DNA from: Acanthaster planci
Taxonomy: Eukaryota; Echinodermata; Asteroidea; Valvatida; Acanthasteridae
NCBI RefSeq assembly: GCF_001949145.1
Contig: NW_019091415.1
Span: forward strand, 423,040-487,039
Direction of reading: 5' to 3'
DNA length: 64,000 nucleotides
The position numbers were made by a program, and so were the translations under genes. Below, piece by piece: positions 63,693 through 64,000 of this stretch. The notes below the pieces were generated by a model. The model ran no database searches. It was not told the origin of the DNA and worked only from the letters and a program-made list of their open reading frames with translations. Each line of letters begins with the position of its first letter. Position 1 is the first letter of the stretch.

Positions 63693-64000
63693 GTAAGAGG
63701 TGGTGTCACCGTGTGTAGCTCCGAGATTGGCAATGTTGACAGCACCGTGATTTCCCGAAATCTGTGCCAGGTGAAGATGCAGCCACGCCGGCAATGCAGG
63801 CGTCCAAATATATCTCCCGCCCAGCATTGCTGGCAACAAACAAAAGTAAAGGGTAAAAAAAATAAAAGGGCAGCAGAACTTGTTAAGCCTTATTGCTCTT
63901 GTTTTCATGTCAGGGTGGGAAGCCTAAGGGGATGGCAGGGTTCTTGGATACAATGTAGATTATTTAGCTGGTAACTTGAAAGTCTAAAAGTCAACAAAAG

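Larger units (their letters stand above)
61736..64000. other. 5' flank or first intron of the dynein gene
   Basis: The coding exon upstream of 61735 should lie here or beyond the window. I searched the minus strand for an acidic ATG-started exon with a phase-0 donor and found none I could support. The region holds a pyrimidine tract (62298-62325), a C-run (62239-62249), a GC-rich patch (63030-63060) and a tandem duplication (63285-63505). Confidence 0.6.

Overview
The window is eukaryotic nuclear DNA. It has no operons or prokaryotic gene packing, and real coding sequence occurs only as short blocks bounded by GT and AG splice sites. Those blocks, read in order on the minus strand, form one chain: 17 consecutive internal exons (about 995 codons) of an axonemal dynein heavy chain, best matched by DNAH2. 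The N-terminal side lies at high coordinates (first recognised exon 61387-61735) and the gene runs off the low-coordinate end inside the linker region. Every junction joins in frame and no internal exon appears to be missing between 61735 and 30. The first coding exon or exons, with the start codon, were not found.

The rest, about 95% of the window, is intron packed with decayed mobile elements. Those supported by readable protein remnants or by end structure are: a DIRS-type tyrosine-recombinase retroelement (3.8-11.0 kb) with inverted ends and a nested hAT-like element; a second DIRS-type remnant (34.2-37.8 kb); an L2/Rex1-like LINE (20.2-22.6 kb); a CR1-like LINE with an esterase-type ORF1, interrupted by a 709-base assembly gap (40.3-44.8 kb); a minus-strand APE-type LINE (57.8-59.7 kb); a LINE 3' remnant (54.5-55.9 kb); an SGNH-hydrolase remnant (49.3-49.9 kb); two copies of a tRNA-like SINE; several MITE-like elements, one flanked by TTAA; and a 1.4-kb unidentified repeat present as two opposed copies plus a fragment.

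Organism: a ciliated metazoan. The frequent ACATGTACATGT-type palindromes, the TE mix (DIRS, CR1, L2, MITEs with a GGGCCAATTTCATAGAGC end) and the closeness of the dynein to the vertebrate protein suggest a marine invertebrate deuterostome, perhaps an echinoderm. That is inference from sequence flavour, not a demonstrated assignment.

Layout (gene order runs right to left). 61736-64000: 5' flank, or an intron holding the upstream exon, with a 106-bp tandem duplication and one possible plus-strand first exon at 63600. 61735-47762: exons 1-6 with TE-filled introns. 39062-17536: exons 7-12. 12293-30: exons 13-17. No tRNA, rRNA, CRISPR or other intact gene was seen. The TEs appear to be passengers. 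The places where they may touch gene function are a 103-bp exact duplication that copies the splice acceptor of exon 13, and several inverted-repeat structures that could fold in the long pre-mRNA.
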